Below are positions 22,225-36,100 of a DNA stretch of 64,000 bases, in pieces. Position 1 is the first letter of the stretch; each line of letters begins with the position of its first letter. Origin of the DNA: Tipula vernalis (lineage: Eukaryota > Arthropoda > Insecta > Diptera > Tipulidae). The notes beneath the pieces are model-generated. The model saw only the letters and a list, made by a program, of their open reading frames with translations. It was not told where the DNA came from and made no database searches. Location: positions 271,200,047-271,264,046 of the forward strand of contig OY282559.1 in assembly GCA_958295665.1 (NCBI GenBank). The letters run 5' to 3'. The position numbers and the translations under genes are program-made.

Positions 22225-23400
22225 TTACGGAGCTGGTAGGTTAATGTACTCAACTTTAGCCCCCGACGCCAAACCACCAAAAACGCTAGCCTTGTTCACA
22301 TGAACCTTCTTCTTTTTGATGTTTAATAAGTTGGCGGCCTTTGCAGAGATTAATGTTGCCTGTGAGCCTGAATCTATTAGTGTCCTTAGTGTGATGAATT
22401 TCCAGTTTCCTGTTTCTACGTTAATTATTGCAGTTGGCAATAATACTGGGCCTTGCTGGTTGACCAGGAAAGTTTGTGTCGTGCGAGTGCGGGTATGGTG
22501 GGCTCCTTCATATACCATGCAGCATGTAGTTGATGGGCAGGAATAGGGAGTGCTGTCATTATTGGAATGTTTATTTAAACAACGGACATAGATATTGCTT
22601 CGCTCACCAATTTTTTCTTAGCCAATGTTAACATCTCCTTGAATAATTTGCACTCCTTCAACTTATGACTACCTTAACATCCCTACACCAGACACTGATT
22701 GTTGATTGTTGCGTTTTAGGGGCTGTTTACCTTAGTGGATCCCATCGCCTCTAAAGATTGGAATCTCCTTTCCAAAAAACTAAATAATTCGTTTATTTTT
22801 GGAATTTCCCTAGGATTTGGTAATGTTGCTTCATACAGCCTACTGGTTTCTGGATCTAGTTTTCTGCTTAAGATGAAAGCTATATGCCTCAAATGAAGAA
22901 CTTTTATTGAGGCGGTTGATATTGTGGAGCATTTACATTGCCGTATCGTGCAAGGCTCGAATTGCTCGAATTGATAATGATATCAATGAATTGTATTTGG
23001 TTGCCAGAAGCCTAGGGTTGTTGTATCTCGTGTGGGGTTGTGTAATATTTCTCAAGCTTTCTCATAGTTGTCACACTTTGTTGCTAGATGACTGATTAGT
23101 TCAGTTGCCCCTTTCCGTATGTGCGATTTTAAATACGTGATTTTTACCGTATCTGATAGCTGGTTATTTCCGTGGATGAGCTCTCCGTGGATGTTGGTAG
23201 TTCAACTTTGGGCATCAGTACCTTTCTTGTTCTGATTGAGGTTGTTGGTTCGGTTCGTGTTTCCTGTAATCGCACTATCATGGAGCCCACCCTATCCTTG
23301 AGTGTCCCGTAATAGTTTTCACGGAAATAATCCGATGTCTGCTCATCTTCTTCTATTTTGACGAGGATCGTTATGTGTAGTGAATCAATCTCCAACATTT
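22225..23400 (-). pseudogene. BEL/Pao element: gag and protease remnant
   Basis: Frame 22,518-22,225 reads QGPVLLPTAIINVETGNW, then RTLIDSGSQATLISAKAANLL, the BEL/Pao aspartic protease with active-site DSGS. Upstream, frame 23,398-23,144 has acidic helical sequence (EEDEQTSDYFRENYYGTLKDR) followed by MPKVELPT, matching the gag segment of BEL/Pao. The stretch between contains stops. RT and integrase are not visible to the left. Confidence 0.7.
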
Positions 23401-23547
23401 CCTTGGTCAGTTGATTGATTTTTAATTCGAAGTACGCGATCTGGTTTTTGTTGGTATCAGAAAGTCTTGGCTCTTAAACAACCTTTTGTTATTATTGTCT
23501 TTCATTTTTGACGATTGAGGTGGTCTGCTACTAATGTATAATGGCGG

Positions 23548-23778
23548 TTAAGGGTTTTGGTTGCTCCTTGCTCCCTCCCCTGGTAATTGATTCCTCGGGT
23601 TGTTCTGTAGCGTTGTTGTCTCTTCCGTTGCTGGTTGTGGTTTGGACGGCGTTGGAAGTTGCAGGTTGCTCTCTGGTACGAGTATGTTTATTGTTGGCGT
23701 TTCCGGTGGTCCGTTATTTAATCGGAGCCAAATATCATATAACAGCCGCGTATATGTGTCAACAACTTGTTCCCTCAC
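23548..23778 (-). pseudogene. Possible BEL/Pao gag-side fragment
   Basis: A 76-codon frame with a Pro/Thr/Asn-rich low-complexity second half (PTPSKPQPATEETTT). It lies between the gag piece at 23,400-23,144 and the LOA/R1-like insertion, in the same orientation. No diagnostic motif; the assignment rests on position only. Confidence 0.3.
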
Positions 23779-23929
23779 TATAAAGTGTCAGCTTATCTAA
23801 AGAGGTTTTCATTGAAAAACTTCAGTTCCATGGTACTTAAAAGTTTGTCCGTTGAAGTGAGGATTCCGCTAAATTGAGTGTCCGTTGAAATGAGGTTTTA
23901 CTGTATTTAAAAGTGAGTGTTTATATATA

Positions 23930-24235
<306 letters not shown>

Positions 24236-24341
24236 ATATATGTGTGTGATATTTAAACAAATGCACACGCATTGAACGATTTGAACCAAACTTAATATCT
24301 CAAACATTCATCTTCTTGCAAGATGATAATCAGATGTAAAT

Positions 24342-26067
24342 TTAGGTTAGGTTAGGTTTAGGTGGCGGTCCACTAGGACGAAGCATAGACACAAGAATAG
24401 TACGTAGCCATACCACGAATTGTTGTTTATCCTAGAACTCATTTGAACCATTTTGAGCTGTTAACGAAGCGCTGAATACTCCTGACGTCCATCCTAATGA
24501 GGTCCGTCAAGTCACTGAAGAGCGGTCCCCCTAGAAACTTTAGTCTGTTTCACGCCAGACGAGGGCAGGTGCAAAAAAGATGAATTACTGTCTCTTCCTC
24601 CTCTTCGCCTTCGCAATTACGACAATAGTCATTTGAGAAGAAACCAGGTCTAATCGCATGCCTGTCTGTGAGACAGAGCCCCGTAATCACTCCAACAACC
24701 ACACTGATCTGACTTCGCTGAAGTGAGATCAGCTGTTTGGATCTCGCCAAGTACTTGACCATCTGCCGTTCGTCAACTTGTCCGGATGCAGCAATTTGCA
24801 TACAGCAAGAAGCATTTCAATACCATTTCTGCTTCTGAAAATTGGTCCGGTGCACCACCTCGAGCCAGTTCATCGGCTTTTATAGTCCCTGTACTTATGA
24901 AACGTCCTGGCACCCATATCATATGGATGTTCAACTGATCTGTCGTCTCGTTAAGAGAGGAAAGACAGTTCTGGACTACTTTCGACGTCTGACTGTCCGT
25001 CAGTCTACGACTTCCTTTTATGGTAGTTACTTCAGCTTCAAAAATGCTACAGTGGGAGACGGAAGGAGAAAAAAGAACCATTTTTTGAACCATCAGTGAA
25101 GAAGTTTATAACTCCTGGTTCCAAAACTGCACCCATCATCCAGTCCTTCCTTGATGGGATCCTGGTCCGGAACTTTGGGTCGAAAGATAGTGACGGGACA
25201 GTATAGTTGGTGATCTTGGGAATTTGTTTGTTACACAATATAGATGCCCTATATTGTTGCATGTTCACATTGAGGTGATTTTAGCCGTATGGCAATACAA
25301 GCTGCCAACTATTTCCCCAAGATATCTAGAGGAGTCAAAAATAGCAGTCGCCAGTGCCTGAGTGGATGTGCTCCCCAGTGTACCGCTGATCCACAGAGAG
25401 ATTATTCTCTGAACTTTTGTCAACAGCTTTTGGTTGACAGTTTTGTCCAAAGCAGGCCACCAGACTATTACCCCATATAAGAGTATGGGTCTGACTACTG
25501 CGGTATAAAGGGGCTCCAGCCCCATCCTTTCCCAATGGCATTTTTGCAAGAGTATAGCGCTACCGTAGCTTTCTTTACCCTTTCCAGAATATTAGGTTTC
25601 CAATTTAATTTGCTATCCAAAACGAGACCCAGAAACTTCGCTTTAACTGTAAAAGTCAAGCTGAACCTATTTGAAGTGGGAGGATTGATACGACGAAGTT
25701 TATATTTCCTAGAGAAGAGAACCAATTCGGTTTTGTGTGGGTTCACATTCAACCCACAGCCATTGGCCCATAATGAAAGAATGCCCTGGGCATTTTGAAT
25801 AAGCTCACTAAGGGTGCCGCGCTATTTGCCACGGACACCAATAGCAACATCATCTGTATAGGCAACGGCCTTGAAGCCACTGTCTTCTAGTCTTAGCAAC
25901 AGGTCATATATTACCAAGCTACAAAGTAGGAACGACTGTACGCCGCCCTGCGGCGTACCTCTGCTTGCAAATCTTCTGGCGGAGGATTCCCACAAACTGG
26001 CATTTATGATGCTGCCTGATTGATTTGGGAATTGAATTAATCTAGACCGAAGTTCTGACCACCTCAT
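24342..26067 (-). mobile_element. LOA/R1-like non-LTR retrotransposon, 5'-truncated, broken (copy 1)
   Basis: Minus-strand pieces in order: RT with RGTPQGGVQSFLLCSLVI and the catalytic AYTDDVAIGV (26,067-25,822). Then NPHKTELVLFSRKYKL (25,752-25,495). Then the thumb-like PLYTAVVRPILLYGVIVWWPAL and SGTLGSTSTQAL (25,549-25,265). Then RNase H start FFTDGSK (25,268-25,047) and end HMIWVPGRF...KADELA (25,093-24,773). Last the C-terminal zinc motif CRNCEGEEEEETVIHLFC (24,801-24,550). Every junction is a frameshift. The 3' end is at the CCTAA-type tail (24,342-24,362). Catalytic YTDD is kept but the copy is dead. Confidence 0.85.
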
Positions 26068-26074
26068 GAAGTCT

Positions 26075-26330
26075 CAACCGTTTATATTTTAGTTTACCGA
26101 TTATTTTTCCGAGAAAGCTTATTGTTTGTCTGCTATCTTCGTCTTTGTGGTAATTTGTGTTCATCTGAATTAGCTGCTCCCTCTTCTCTTCTTGTTTTCG
26201 TAGTAGCTGTTCCATTTTGAGCTCCCCGATGGTCGTTGTTGTTTGGTTATGCTCGATAAGCTCGAAGGACCATGTAAAGTTCTCGCCTCTGCTTAGAACT
26301 TGTTAGATTTAATGATTATTAAGATTACCA
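26075..26330 (-). pseudogene. Open fragment, possibly the interrupted BEL/Pao gag N-terminus
   Basis: An uninterrupted minus frame of about 72 codons is rich in charged helix (GELKMEQLLRKQEEKREQL, IQMNTNYHKDEDSRQTI). It directly abuts the 5' edge of LOA/R1-like copy 1 and lies in the same orientation as the BEL/Pao gag further left. It may be the 5' part of that gag, split by the LINE insertion. No diagnostic motif. Confidence 0.35.
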
Positions 26331-27154
26331 CTGGTGAGGTCTTTTAGCATTTAAAATTGGCTTGGTTGGAGAAAAAGTGTTGGATTGGTAAAAACAGTGA
26401 GCTTAGAAGTTTGAGTTGTGAAAAGTTGTAGAATTTTGAAATTGAAAAATGTTGAAAAATGTTAAATATTTTATAAATTTCGTTAGTTAAAATAAAATAT
26501 TTAACTTTGAAAATTTTATAAAATAATCCAAATAAGAGATTTAAACTTTTCAGGCGGAAGGTTGCTGCAAGATATAAAGAGGAAGGCAGATAATAAAGAA
26601 ATTTGAATTTCCGATTCATCCATCTCGTTTTCAAAAATTATTCTAACTGTGCCAATCGTATGTTGTTGACCGCTTTTATTTAGACCTTGAATTAAGATCG
26701 CACACACACCGTTAAAATTAGATTACTCTATAACGAATAATGTCTCATATATATACCAACCCAAATATATAGAATTGCGATTGGTGTAGTATTATACGTA
26801 CTAATATATATCACTCATCACTGTTTATATTATTACTGTATTTCATTAACGAAGCTTTTTGATTTTTTTTTTTTTACTCGCATATGCACACATATCGTAC
26901 ACATCCACATATAAACACAAGCGCGCGCGGCGAAACAAAATTTACGAGCATGTATGCCAATAAAAAAAAAATAAAAAATTACAAATCGGTTTAACCTTAT
27001 AAATATCTAAACAGAACTACCAAAATTATTCAGTTGAAATTTTGTAAGCTTCCCAAGCTATATGTACCTACATACAACATACATTACATACGAAAAAAAC
27101 CCAAAAGTGAAATTTACCTAAATTGCATAAATAAAAGTTTCTCCCAGAGGTGAA
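26331..27154. other. AT-rich upstream region of kinase gene A
   Basis: Low-complexity AT sequence with a short GCGCGCG run at about 26,930. I cannot identify a TATA box, initiator or transcription start for gene A. Confidence 0.4.
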
Positions 27155-30100
27155 ATGATTATTGAAATGAATTCAAATTTAAATGCGGTGGCAGACGTTA
27201 GCGTTGTGCCAGAATGGTTGAATGAAAGTTTTATTCGGCAAATTATTTGCGATGACAATAACAATACCAATAATATTAGTGCAAGTGATAAAAAATTATT
27301 GATACAAATCAAATCAATAATAAATCCATGTGCAAATGGTGAAAATTATTGTTCGAATTTGTATCGGGTTGTGGTTGAAATTCAAACCAGTGAAAGTGGT
27401 AACTTTTTTTCATTTTTTTATTTTTATTGGTACGCGTGTATGTGTGGATTAAAATTAAAACAGCTGTTCGTCATACATATACGAGTGTAAAGTTTGTATA
27501 AGTTTATATTTACGTTTTACGTCATATACAATACAATCGTTTATACGTTATGAAGCAAGTCGATGAACTATTTGGCATAATACTATTCGGATTGACACAG
27601 TTTTCGTTTTTATTTATTTTTGTAATTTAAAGCTAGATACAGTGATGGAAATAATTTTGTATATTTTATAGTGAAAGTGAACGAAACATTTTTTTTTTAT
27701 TTACAGAAATTATGCTAAAACAATTTATGGTTAAGGTAATACTACAAGAGATGAACGAACTTAGTTATTTTTGTATGTTCTACAAGGAAAAAACGATGTA
27801 CGACACAATTATACCAAATTTTGTGAATGAATGGAAAAAATATGGTGACCGGGTTGAATTTGCTCCGCAGTACTATGACGTACGAGTGGATGGTGAGGAC
27901 ATTATTACGTTGGAAGATTTAACGGCAAGAAATTATAAAGTGATCGATCGTTTTATCGGTTGTGATTTAAAGCATGCTAAACTTTTTTATGAAAAATTGG
28001 CCAAATTTCATGCTACCTCTGCGGTATGCTATGAACGTTATGGAAATTTTCCGAACAAATTTCATGACAAATTGCTAAATGAGGAGGGAAAAATATTTTT
28101 CGATATATGGCTGGATAAAACGTTACCGACTTTAATTGCGGCAATGGAGACACATACACCATTACATAAATATATTGATAAAGTGGTGAGTTCATTATGT
28201 TGTATTATTTTGTTTGTTTAAGTTTAAATTGAATGGACTATCCAGCAAACAAGAATAGGATTAAAAACACATTCCATTCAAATTTAGTAGGAATTAGTAT
28301 TTGAAATTTTAATTAGAGCTAAGATTACGGAAAGCAAATTGAGAGGAGTTTTTGAAGTTATAGTTCTTAAAATTGAGGTATGGTCACGACAGGACTTGAT
28401 TACAATTTGATAAAATGTTAAATTCAATTTAGACCTTCTAAATTTTATCCATTCGATGGATATTACTTTGGAACTTCAATGGCGCTCTAAAAAGCTCGGT
28501 TTGAGTATAATTAATATAAATTCAATTTGAGGTGAAATAAAAAAATATATTTTGATTAAAATTCTCAAACGTATAGATAGTATCAGCCAGGGAAGAATGA
28601 ATAAGCCTGAAAATATTATTCGACGCTCACATCCCTCAAAGAATTAAATAAAATAAACCAAAGTGCAGCTGAAATTTGGTGTACAACTGTAGGACACATC
28701 TTGCGGTATAAAGAATTAACGACTCGACAAGCTTCTGGGCAAATTCTGCTTTGTGAAAAAGTATCACATGTGTGACCAAACCCATTTGTGTAATATTTCT
28801 TACTTGAAATCAACATTATATGTAGTTCACTTTACATAGTTGGAGAATGATGGTTAATTTAAGGACCGTTGAATTTAATTCGATTATAACCTGAATCTCA
28901 AATTTATCCAAACGTTTTACACCCGACTGATCATCATCCGACAATTTTTAGTCATACGGAAAATAACATTCCGAAGCTGTTTTAGTACTATGATCAGTTC
29001 ACTTCATATATGCCCTAAACATTCGTATTCATTTATGAATTTTATATAATCGTGTTACCAAATAACCAAAACGTTAAAGTGCAGAAGATTTTGAATCGAC
29101 CTACAGGTGTAAATTGGGTTTTAGTTTAGAAGCAGCTTAACTATATGAAAATGTAGCCAAAATTATTATTGACGTGTTCATAAAAGTTTTAAGCTTTTGA
29201 TTTAAATTAGGTATTAGATTGATTCTTTCGGTTGTAATTGCTATCGGCTACTGACGTATTTTCAACTATAGATTCAATTAATATCCAGCACACAGAATGG
29301 ATTCAGTCAAATTATTCGCTTCTTTAATTTTACCATTTTAAGCTTATTGTCGTAAGATTCAGTCCGATATGATAGTCCGCTTTAGAAAAAAATTGTAAAA
29401 ATCTATCAACAGGGGAACCACCATATCGGGTCGTAAAGATCAATTGATCAACATGTGAAATTTCTCAAGATGAATTTATGTTAAGCGAGTGTCTTAATTA
29501 GTTCCGTAATTATTTCATTCAGTAATCACGCTTTAGATTACTCCGATTGTCCATTTTATAAATGAACTCCGTTACTCTTAATTGCCGCGAGAGGTATGAT
29601 TATGGTGTGTTGCTCTTACACCTGGATAGTCCAAATAATCAAATTATGCTCTTTCGGAAAAATGTTATATTCCCTCAAACGCTCCAAAATTTCACAATAA
29701 TTGCCGTTATGTTGTGATCCTAATTTATCATGTTGCCTAGACGATTGCGATATGCGGCTGTGCAACTGTACTGATTGTAATGAATATTGCCGGTTGGCAT
29801 GTTATATTATGCAGCGAGCTAAGTCGAGCCACCTTTCATTTCAGTAGCCGGTTCTCATTCGCAAATGGTCAATGTGTCTGGTTCCGGTCAATGTTAATTT
29901 TAACCCCTGCTTCTCAGCTATGTTGCCCTCCCTGCTCCAATGCAGTCCTCTTCTCAAGTCCTTAATTTGTTTTGAGTAGCCTTCAGAGATTTTCAGTGGA
30001 TTGGCTGACCCATCGAGATATTTATCTGTTAATTTAACAAGTTTTCTGTTACTTGCAAAACGTTACTTAAAATTTTGTTGGAAAATTCTGTTTTAAATTA

Positions 30101-33100
30101 AGAAGTGTTGCTCCATTTAGCTGAGTTTTGCGGATTTATTGGCTGCAAATAATTGTTATCTGCCTTAGGGTGTTGGTTATTACAGTGTTCTACCTTACCG
30201 CTGTCCAGAGCCTGATTCTATCCGGAATCGACTAGCGAAGTTCTTCCTAATATCCACCTGGGTTTATTAAAATATTAGTTTTTGCTACCAAAATAATCTT
30301 CAATAGCATAAATCTGGGCGATTCGCCAATTTGTTATTGGAGAACCCAAATTGGTGGATCATTCTTAGGAGCCCTCTTTCTGAAATTGTCAATCAAAATT
30401 CAAATGTTGGTGAAAAGTCAAGAGAGATTCCAAATCAAAGCAGATCTGACCAAAACCCTCAAAATCATTGAAAGGTACCATCAGCTGCTTTTTTGGTGTA
30501 TACGGCCCTGGCCAATGTTGTTGTTCACTACTTAATTAAATTGGAAGTTAGCTTCAGCCGTCCAATAATAAAATATAAAGGGTTGAAACCTCATGGTGTG
30601 ATCTGAACTTCGGCCCGAAAAATTATGTGCCTACGAACCCCTTAATCCCTTACTCAACATCCAACTCAATCTTCTCCAAATCAACCCAACTCCAGCTCAA
30701 TCATCAATACAACCTGTCAACAATTTTCAACTCAACCCCTCTTGCAAATAAATCCCCAACTGACTCCGCATTCAACACCAACGCAACCTCAACTCAACCC
30801 TAACTTAACTTCCAACTCAACGCTCAACTTAACCGCAAATTTAACGTTCCACTCAATCCCTAAATCTATACTATCCGGAAACAGCATGCGTACATGAACC
30901 CCAACTCTATCCCAAGCTCAATACCCAACTCAACTCCCAAACCAACATACTGTGAAAAACTAAACTGCATACACCAACTCAACTCAAATCAACCTAGCTC
31001 AAACACAACCCTCAATTCAACCCTAAATTGAACCCACGCTTCAACTTAACTTTCAATTCAACCCCAAACTCACCACCCAAATCAATCCTCATGTAGCAGC
31101 ATATATAAAAAATTTGTCAACTTGGATCGAAAATCACGTGGTAATGCGACGTCTTAATAACCACTTTGTTTTGGGACAATTCTTCTGGCAATTACCCAAT
31201 CCTCTAGACAAACAGACCAATTCAACCCTCTGCATTGACCATATAAACAGATTGGCGAAAAAAAATCCAAAACGAATAAGCTGTTCTCGGTATACTGTGA
31301 GAAAGAGAATTGCAGGGGACCCGGGAAAAATTGGTTTTGGAAATTTTTGGCTGGATTTCTCTGGTACAGGTTTCTGGTCTTTAAAATAGAGAGCTTATTT
31401 CATTTTGACGGCTAGAAGCGCAAAAATTTCACTCTTCACTAATATAATTTTAGTAAAGCAACCCCAATAAGCTGATTTACCTAAATTTAGGTATTTGGAC
31501 TTGTATGATTAACTGTTAAGCGGCTTGCAAAACCCGAGATGTTTCTTGGTTTGAAGGACAGTTTTATGAATTGCAGTGTACTTAATCCATTTGGGATCAC
31601 TTTAGTATTTTGGTGTAATTTGGATTTTATATTTATCGAAGCACAAACAGTATAATATCGCACTCTGATTTGTCTATATGCCACATTATTTACCTGTACT
31701 GTTTAACGACTGTTAAAACCGCATCCTTAAGGATCTTTCAAGAACACTGAATAGGGCAGTTTGTCAAACCTAGTACAAATTCGCTGCGGGACGAAAATCG
31801 CGATATTTTCGTTAGACATAAATATTTCTCATGATGCCCAAGATCGACAATCTCAGATACAGCTCTACGATTGCTGATTTTGAATTCGAGGGGTCATTTC
31901 CAGAGTGTCGCAATCTTGACTATAAGGTATTTTTTTGGCGTCAGGCCAGTCTCGTAAAAATCCAAGGTTAAAACCCATTATGGTGTCGACTAACGACTAC
32001 TTTAGGTTAAGAACTGATTCCGGGGTACATGTTTTAAAAAAAGTTCTGTAGAAGGAGAGAAGGTTTACATAGAATCGGGACCAATGACTATTATTAAATA
32101 ATGTCGAATAAACTTTGATTTTAATATTTAAGTTTGTGTTGTTGGGGACACCTTCAAAAATCTCAAAATCCAAAAAATTCATTATGAAGCAACACGACGG
32201 TACACAGTTCTCGAAACATTTCCAAATATTCGAATAACTGGCCATGAAAATGTGGAAAGCCTCGAACAGCCTCAAATATTCTCCTAGACAATCTCATTTT
32301 ATCGTACACAATAAACTTGGTATAAAATAATTTATCCAAGCAAGAAAATCAAAGCATGGGGCAATCTTGAAATCGAGACAAAATCAGTTCGAACCTCATA
32401 TAAAACTCAATGCGACAAGCGCCCTAATAACGCTAAGATCGAATTACCGGTAGATAAAATTCTTATAATCTCGAATGAGATAATCATGCGGGCAACGCAA
32501 TCATAAAACTCCAATAAACTATGAACTTTAAATAATTCTCAGCTCTTCAACTGAAATCTGGGAACCCCGAAACATTTCAAATGGTATTCTAGTATCTGCA
32601 AGTATTTCAAATTCTGTAACTCAAAGTCATAACCCAACGCTATATTCACAACTTTTAAAACTCTGGAATAAATCAGTCAGCTATACTCAAAGAAATGAAA
32701 ATGTCTAAAATCTCTCTATAGTCTTGAAAAATTTCTAAACCGTTTTCTATCAGGCAATTACATAAAAGCATTTAAATAAAAGTTAAAATTTCAAATCCCT
32801 GCAATCGGTATAGGAAGTCCAGAGGGACTGCTGGAATCATTCTCCGCAAAATATCACCTGGGATGTAAACTATAAAAGGCCACAGCCATTTGGGCAAACT
32901 TAGAGGTTGACTGCCAAAATATTGTTGTTCATTTTAATTTTCAAAATGCTTCCTTAGTATAGTGTGCAGTGGTTTAAGAATTCAGTTACTAAAAGTAATG
33001 TCTTCAAATGATTGCTTAAAGAGCTGTTACTCGAGCTCTGGCTTCAACTCCCCTTCTCGCCATTAGATTCGTTCTGTTCTTACGAAATTTGCATTATTCC

Positions 33101-36100
33101 ATGGTAGGCAAAGTATGTAATGCTGCATTTTGTATGAGGTGCATAGCAGTGTAGAATATTGTCGGTTCAGTACAAAATTCAAGATAGACCATGATCTAAA
33201 TTTAATTTCACTAAATTACCTTCGGTATTGCATCCTTCGAGAGATTAGTGGAGAGCAATGGTTTTCTTAAGAACATGACTGGAACACTGTCTTTCTTTGG
33301 TCCGAGTTTATCATGTTGCCTAAGGTACGTACTGCACTATTTTTCAAGCTGAAACATTTATGTGGGCACAAGGCAAAATCGCTTAAGTCGACTTAAGACA
33401 ACAATTATTTTCAATATTCAACGTTTTCTATCTCTCCTCTAACTTTGCTAAATTTAAAGCAGTAGTAGCTTTAGTCGGCATAAGTGAAAAATGAATTTAA
33501 TCCTTAACTTTTTCTACCTTGGAAGTGATCTTATAACCTCAGTGTAATTAAAGCTTTGCAACTCGCTATTATAAATCAAAATATTGCTTTCTGCTCAGAT
33601 AGTTTATCTGTGCTGAATTCATTGCGCGTTTGCGATTTAGGGTAGAATCGCTGGTGTACACCATAACCTGTTTGTAACATTCGGTTAGGTTAGACTAATG
33701 TGGCGGTTCAAAGAAGACCGACATAGCCATACCACACATTATTATTTTCTACCTACTAATAGAAACAGTTTTTAACTATTGATAAAGCGCTAGATACTCT
33801 TAACGTCCATCCTACTGAGGTGCATCAGGTCATTTATAAAAAGAGGTGCGCTAAGAAATTTTAGTCAATTTTGGGCCGGACGAAGACAGGCGCAAAAAGG
33901 GTGGAGTACTGTCTCTTCCACCTCTTCGTCTTCACAACTGCGACAGTAGTCATTTGAGAAGAACCCAAGTCTACTCGTATGCCTGCCTATGACACACTGC
34001 CCTATAATGACCTGCTGGGTTATTAAACATGAGATACTATTTGACAATCTGTCGTTCGTCAACCTACTACAGCTTCTTCTTGAAGCAGTAGTTACGCAAG
34101 AGGTATTTCAATACCTGCTCTGCTTTTTGTGATATAGTCCTTGGTGCCAAATCGGGCCAGTTCATCGGCTTTTATATTACCTGTACTATTGATATGCCCT
34201 GGCAGCAATACTATCTACGCCTTCCTCAGAGAACAGTCCGGCACTGACTTTCCCGTGCCTTTTCAAGGGTACTGGGATATTTACCACAGGCGCCAATACC
34301 AATGCTATTCGCATGGGTAATCACCTTGTTCGGCTAGTTTCAGCAACACATCATTAATAATCAAATTCTAACGAAAGGAGGACGTTCTAAAGACTCCTAT
34401 GAAGATCTGTTCTTTGTACTTCTTAATTGATATTTGTGTCTTTTGAGGACTACTTTAAAGGAGTTTCAGTCTTTTGCCGCTCTTGTTTTCCTTGCTTTTT
34501 TAAAGAGTTTCTAGCATATTTTACGAGTTTGTTGAGTCTCATTGAACCACCAATGTGGCAAAGACTGACCCCTAGGCCTACTAAGTGGGCTAAAGTCTAC
34601 CACCACTTCATTAAAAGCGTTGGACAGCTTGTTTTGTGGCATTAATTGTTTTACGTTTGTTGAGATAAAAATCCATCGGCTTAAGTGCCTTGTATGGCTT
34701 CTATATCTAATCGCTTCTTCCAAACCGTAACTCACTGATTTCCAATTCTAATTTTTAAACGCATAAACTTGATAAGGATGTAATTTCGGATTATTAGAGA
34801 GGCAGACTTTCCTTCTTTCTATTGTTCTGTAGCGCTTTCTTGCATTGTGAAACTGACTGAATTTGAATCAAGCAGATTTTAACGGTTCGTGATTTTTTGA
34901 TTTTATTTTGAAATGAAATTATGAATAAATCTTGATTTGAATCTTGAGAGTGATAATTTGGGCTTGAACAACAAAATTGAATTTAAATTAAAATATCAAG
35001 TTTGAAAGCAAATTGAATTATATTTCAAAACGGTTTGAATACAATTTTTGGCTTAAAAAACATTAATGGAGGAATCGTCAGGCTTTAAGTAACATTGATT
35101 AGAACTAGAATTTGAATAGTTTTTAATTTGATATGACCCGTGTAAACAATACATTTTATACAAAATTTTATTAGGGGAGCACTTTAGGATCCAATTTGAA
35201 TTAATTAAATCGATTGAGACTTAAGAACTAAATTAATTAAATTAAGTCAGAATATCAAGACAAATACGAAGAATAGCGTCAGTCAACCAACGGTGACGTT
35301 TGGTTCGCCTTGGTCTGAACCAAATGTACAATCAACTGATCGATCGATAGCCACTGAGAAATCGAAACAACTTTAGAGACGTTAAAAATTTTGAAAATGG
35401 CTAAACACCTTAAATAACACAATTCATCCACATTTGGAATTAGGAAAACTTACCCACAATTTCATTTGTGAGGCGCTCGAAGTTAAATATTGGTTGAAGC
35501 TCTTCAATTATAATAATATGCGTTGCGTTTAGTTGCCAAATCACACTAATTACAAAAAAAGTCTAAATCTTGAAAGTGATTTGTAAAACTTGAACAAAAT
35601 TTGATTTGAGTTGAGTAAAAAGTTCAAACTAATGTTTGAATAAAATTGTTGCTATTAAGTTGATTCTATATTTAAGATTTTTCAGTATAGAATAAGTTCC
35701 AAATCCGCAAAGTGTCCCTCTTCAACTTGACCCAAATAATTACGCTGTTTTGATTCGCCGTAGCATGATTCAAATTTACAATCAACTGAGTATCTTACTG
35801 ATCGACCGATCGTCAATATAAGGCACAAAGCAACAATAAAGGGAAACCGTTTGAATCGTAACAATTTTAAAGGCATTAAAATTTTTCACGCAATTTGATG
35901 AAACACGTCAATTACGATGGCATCATGGTGTTCAGTTTTATCTCAAAAATGATACTGTAATTGTTTTCAATAGACTAAACATTTTTGACCTAACCGTTCG
36001 AAATGCTAAGTAACCGTTGCCAATTTTATTTTGTTATTCGGAATTGGATAACCGGACGAATAATTAATTTGAAGGACTGAACCGACAAAACCTTTCTTAA

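Noticed and set aside
24342..24362. TTAGG-type repeat as a telomere or chromosome end
   Set aside because: Only a few units, at the exact 3' end of a LOA/R1-like element; same tail on two other copies here.
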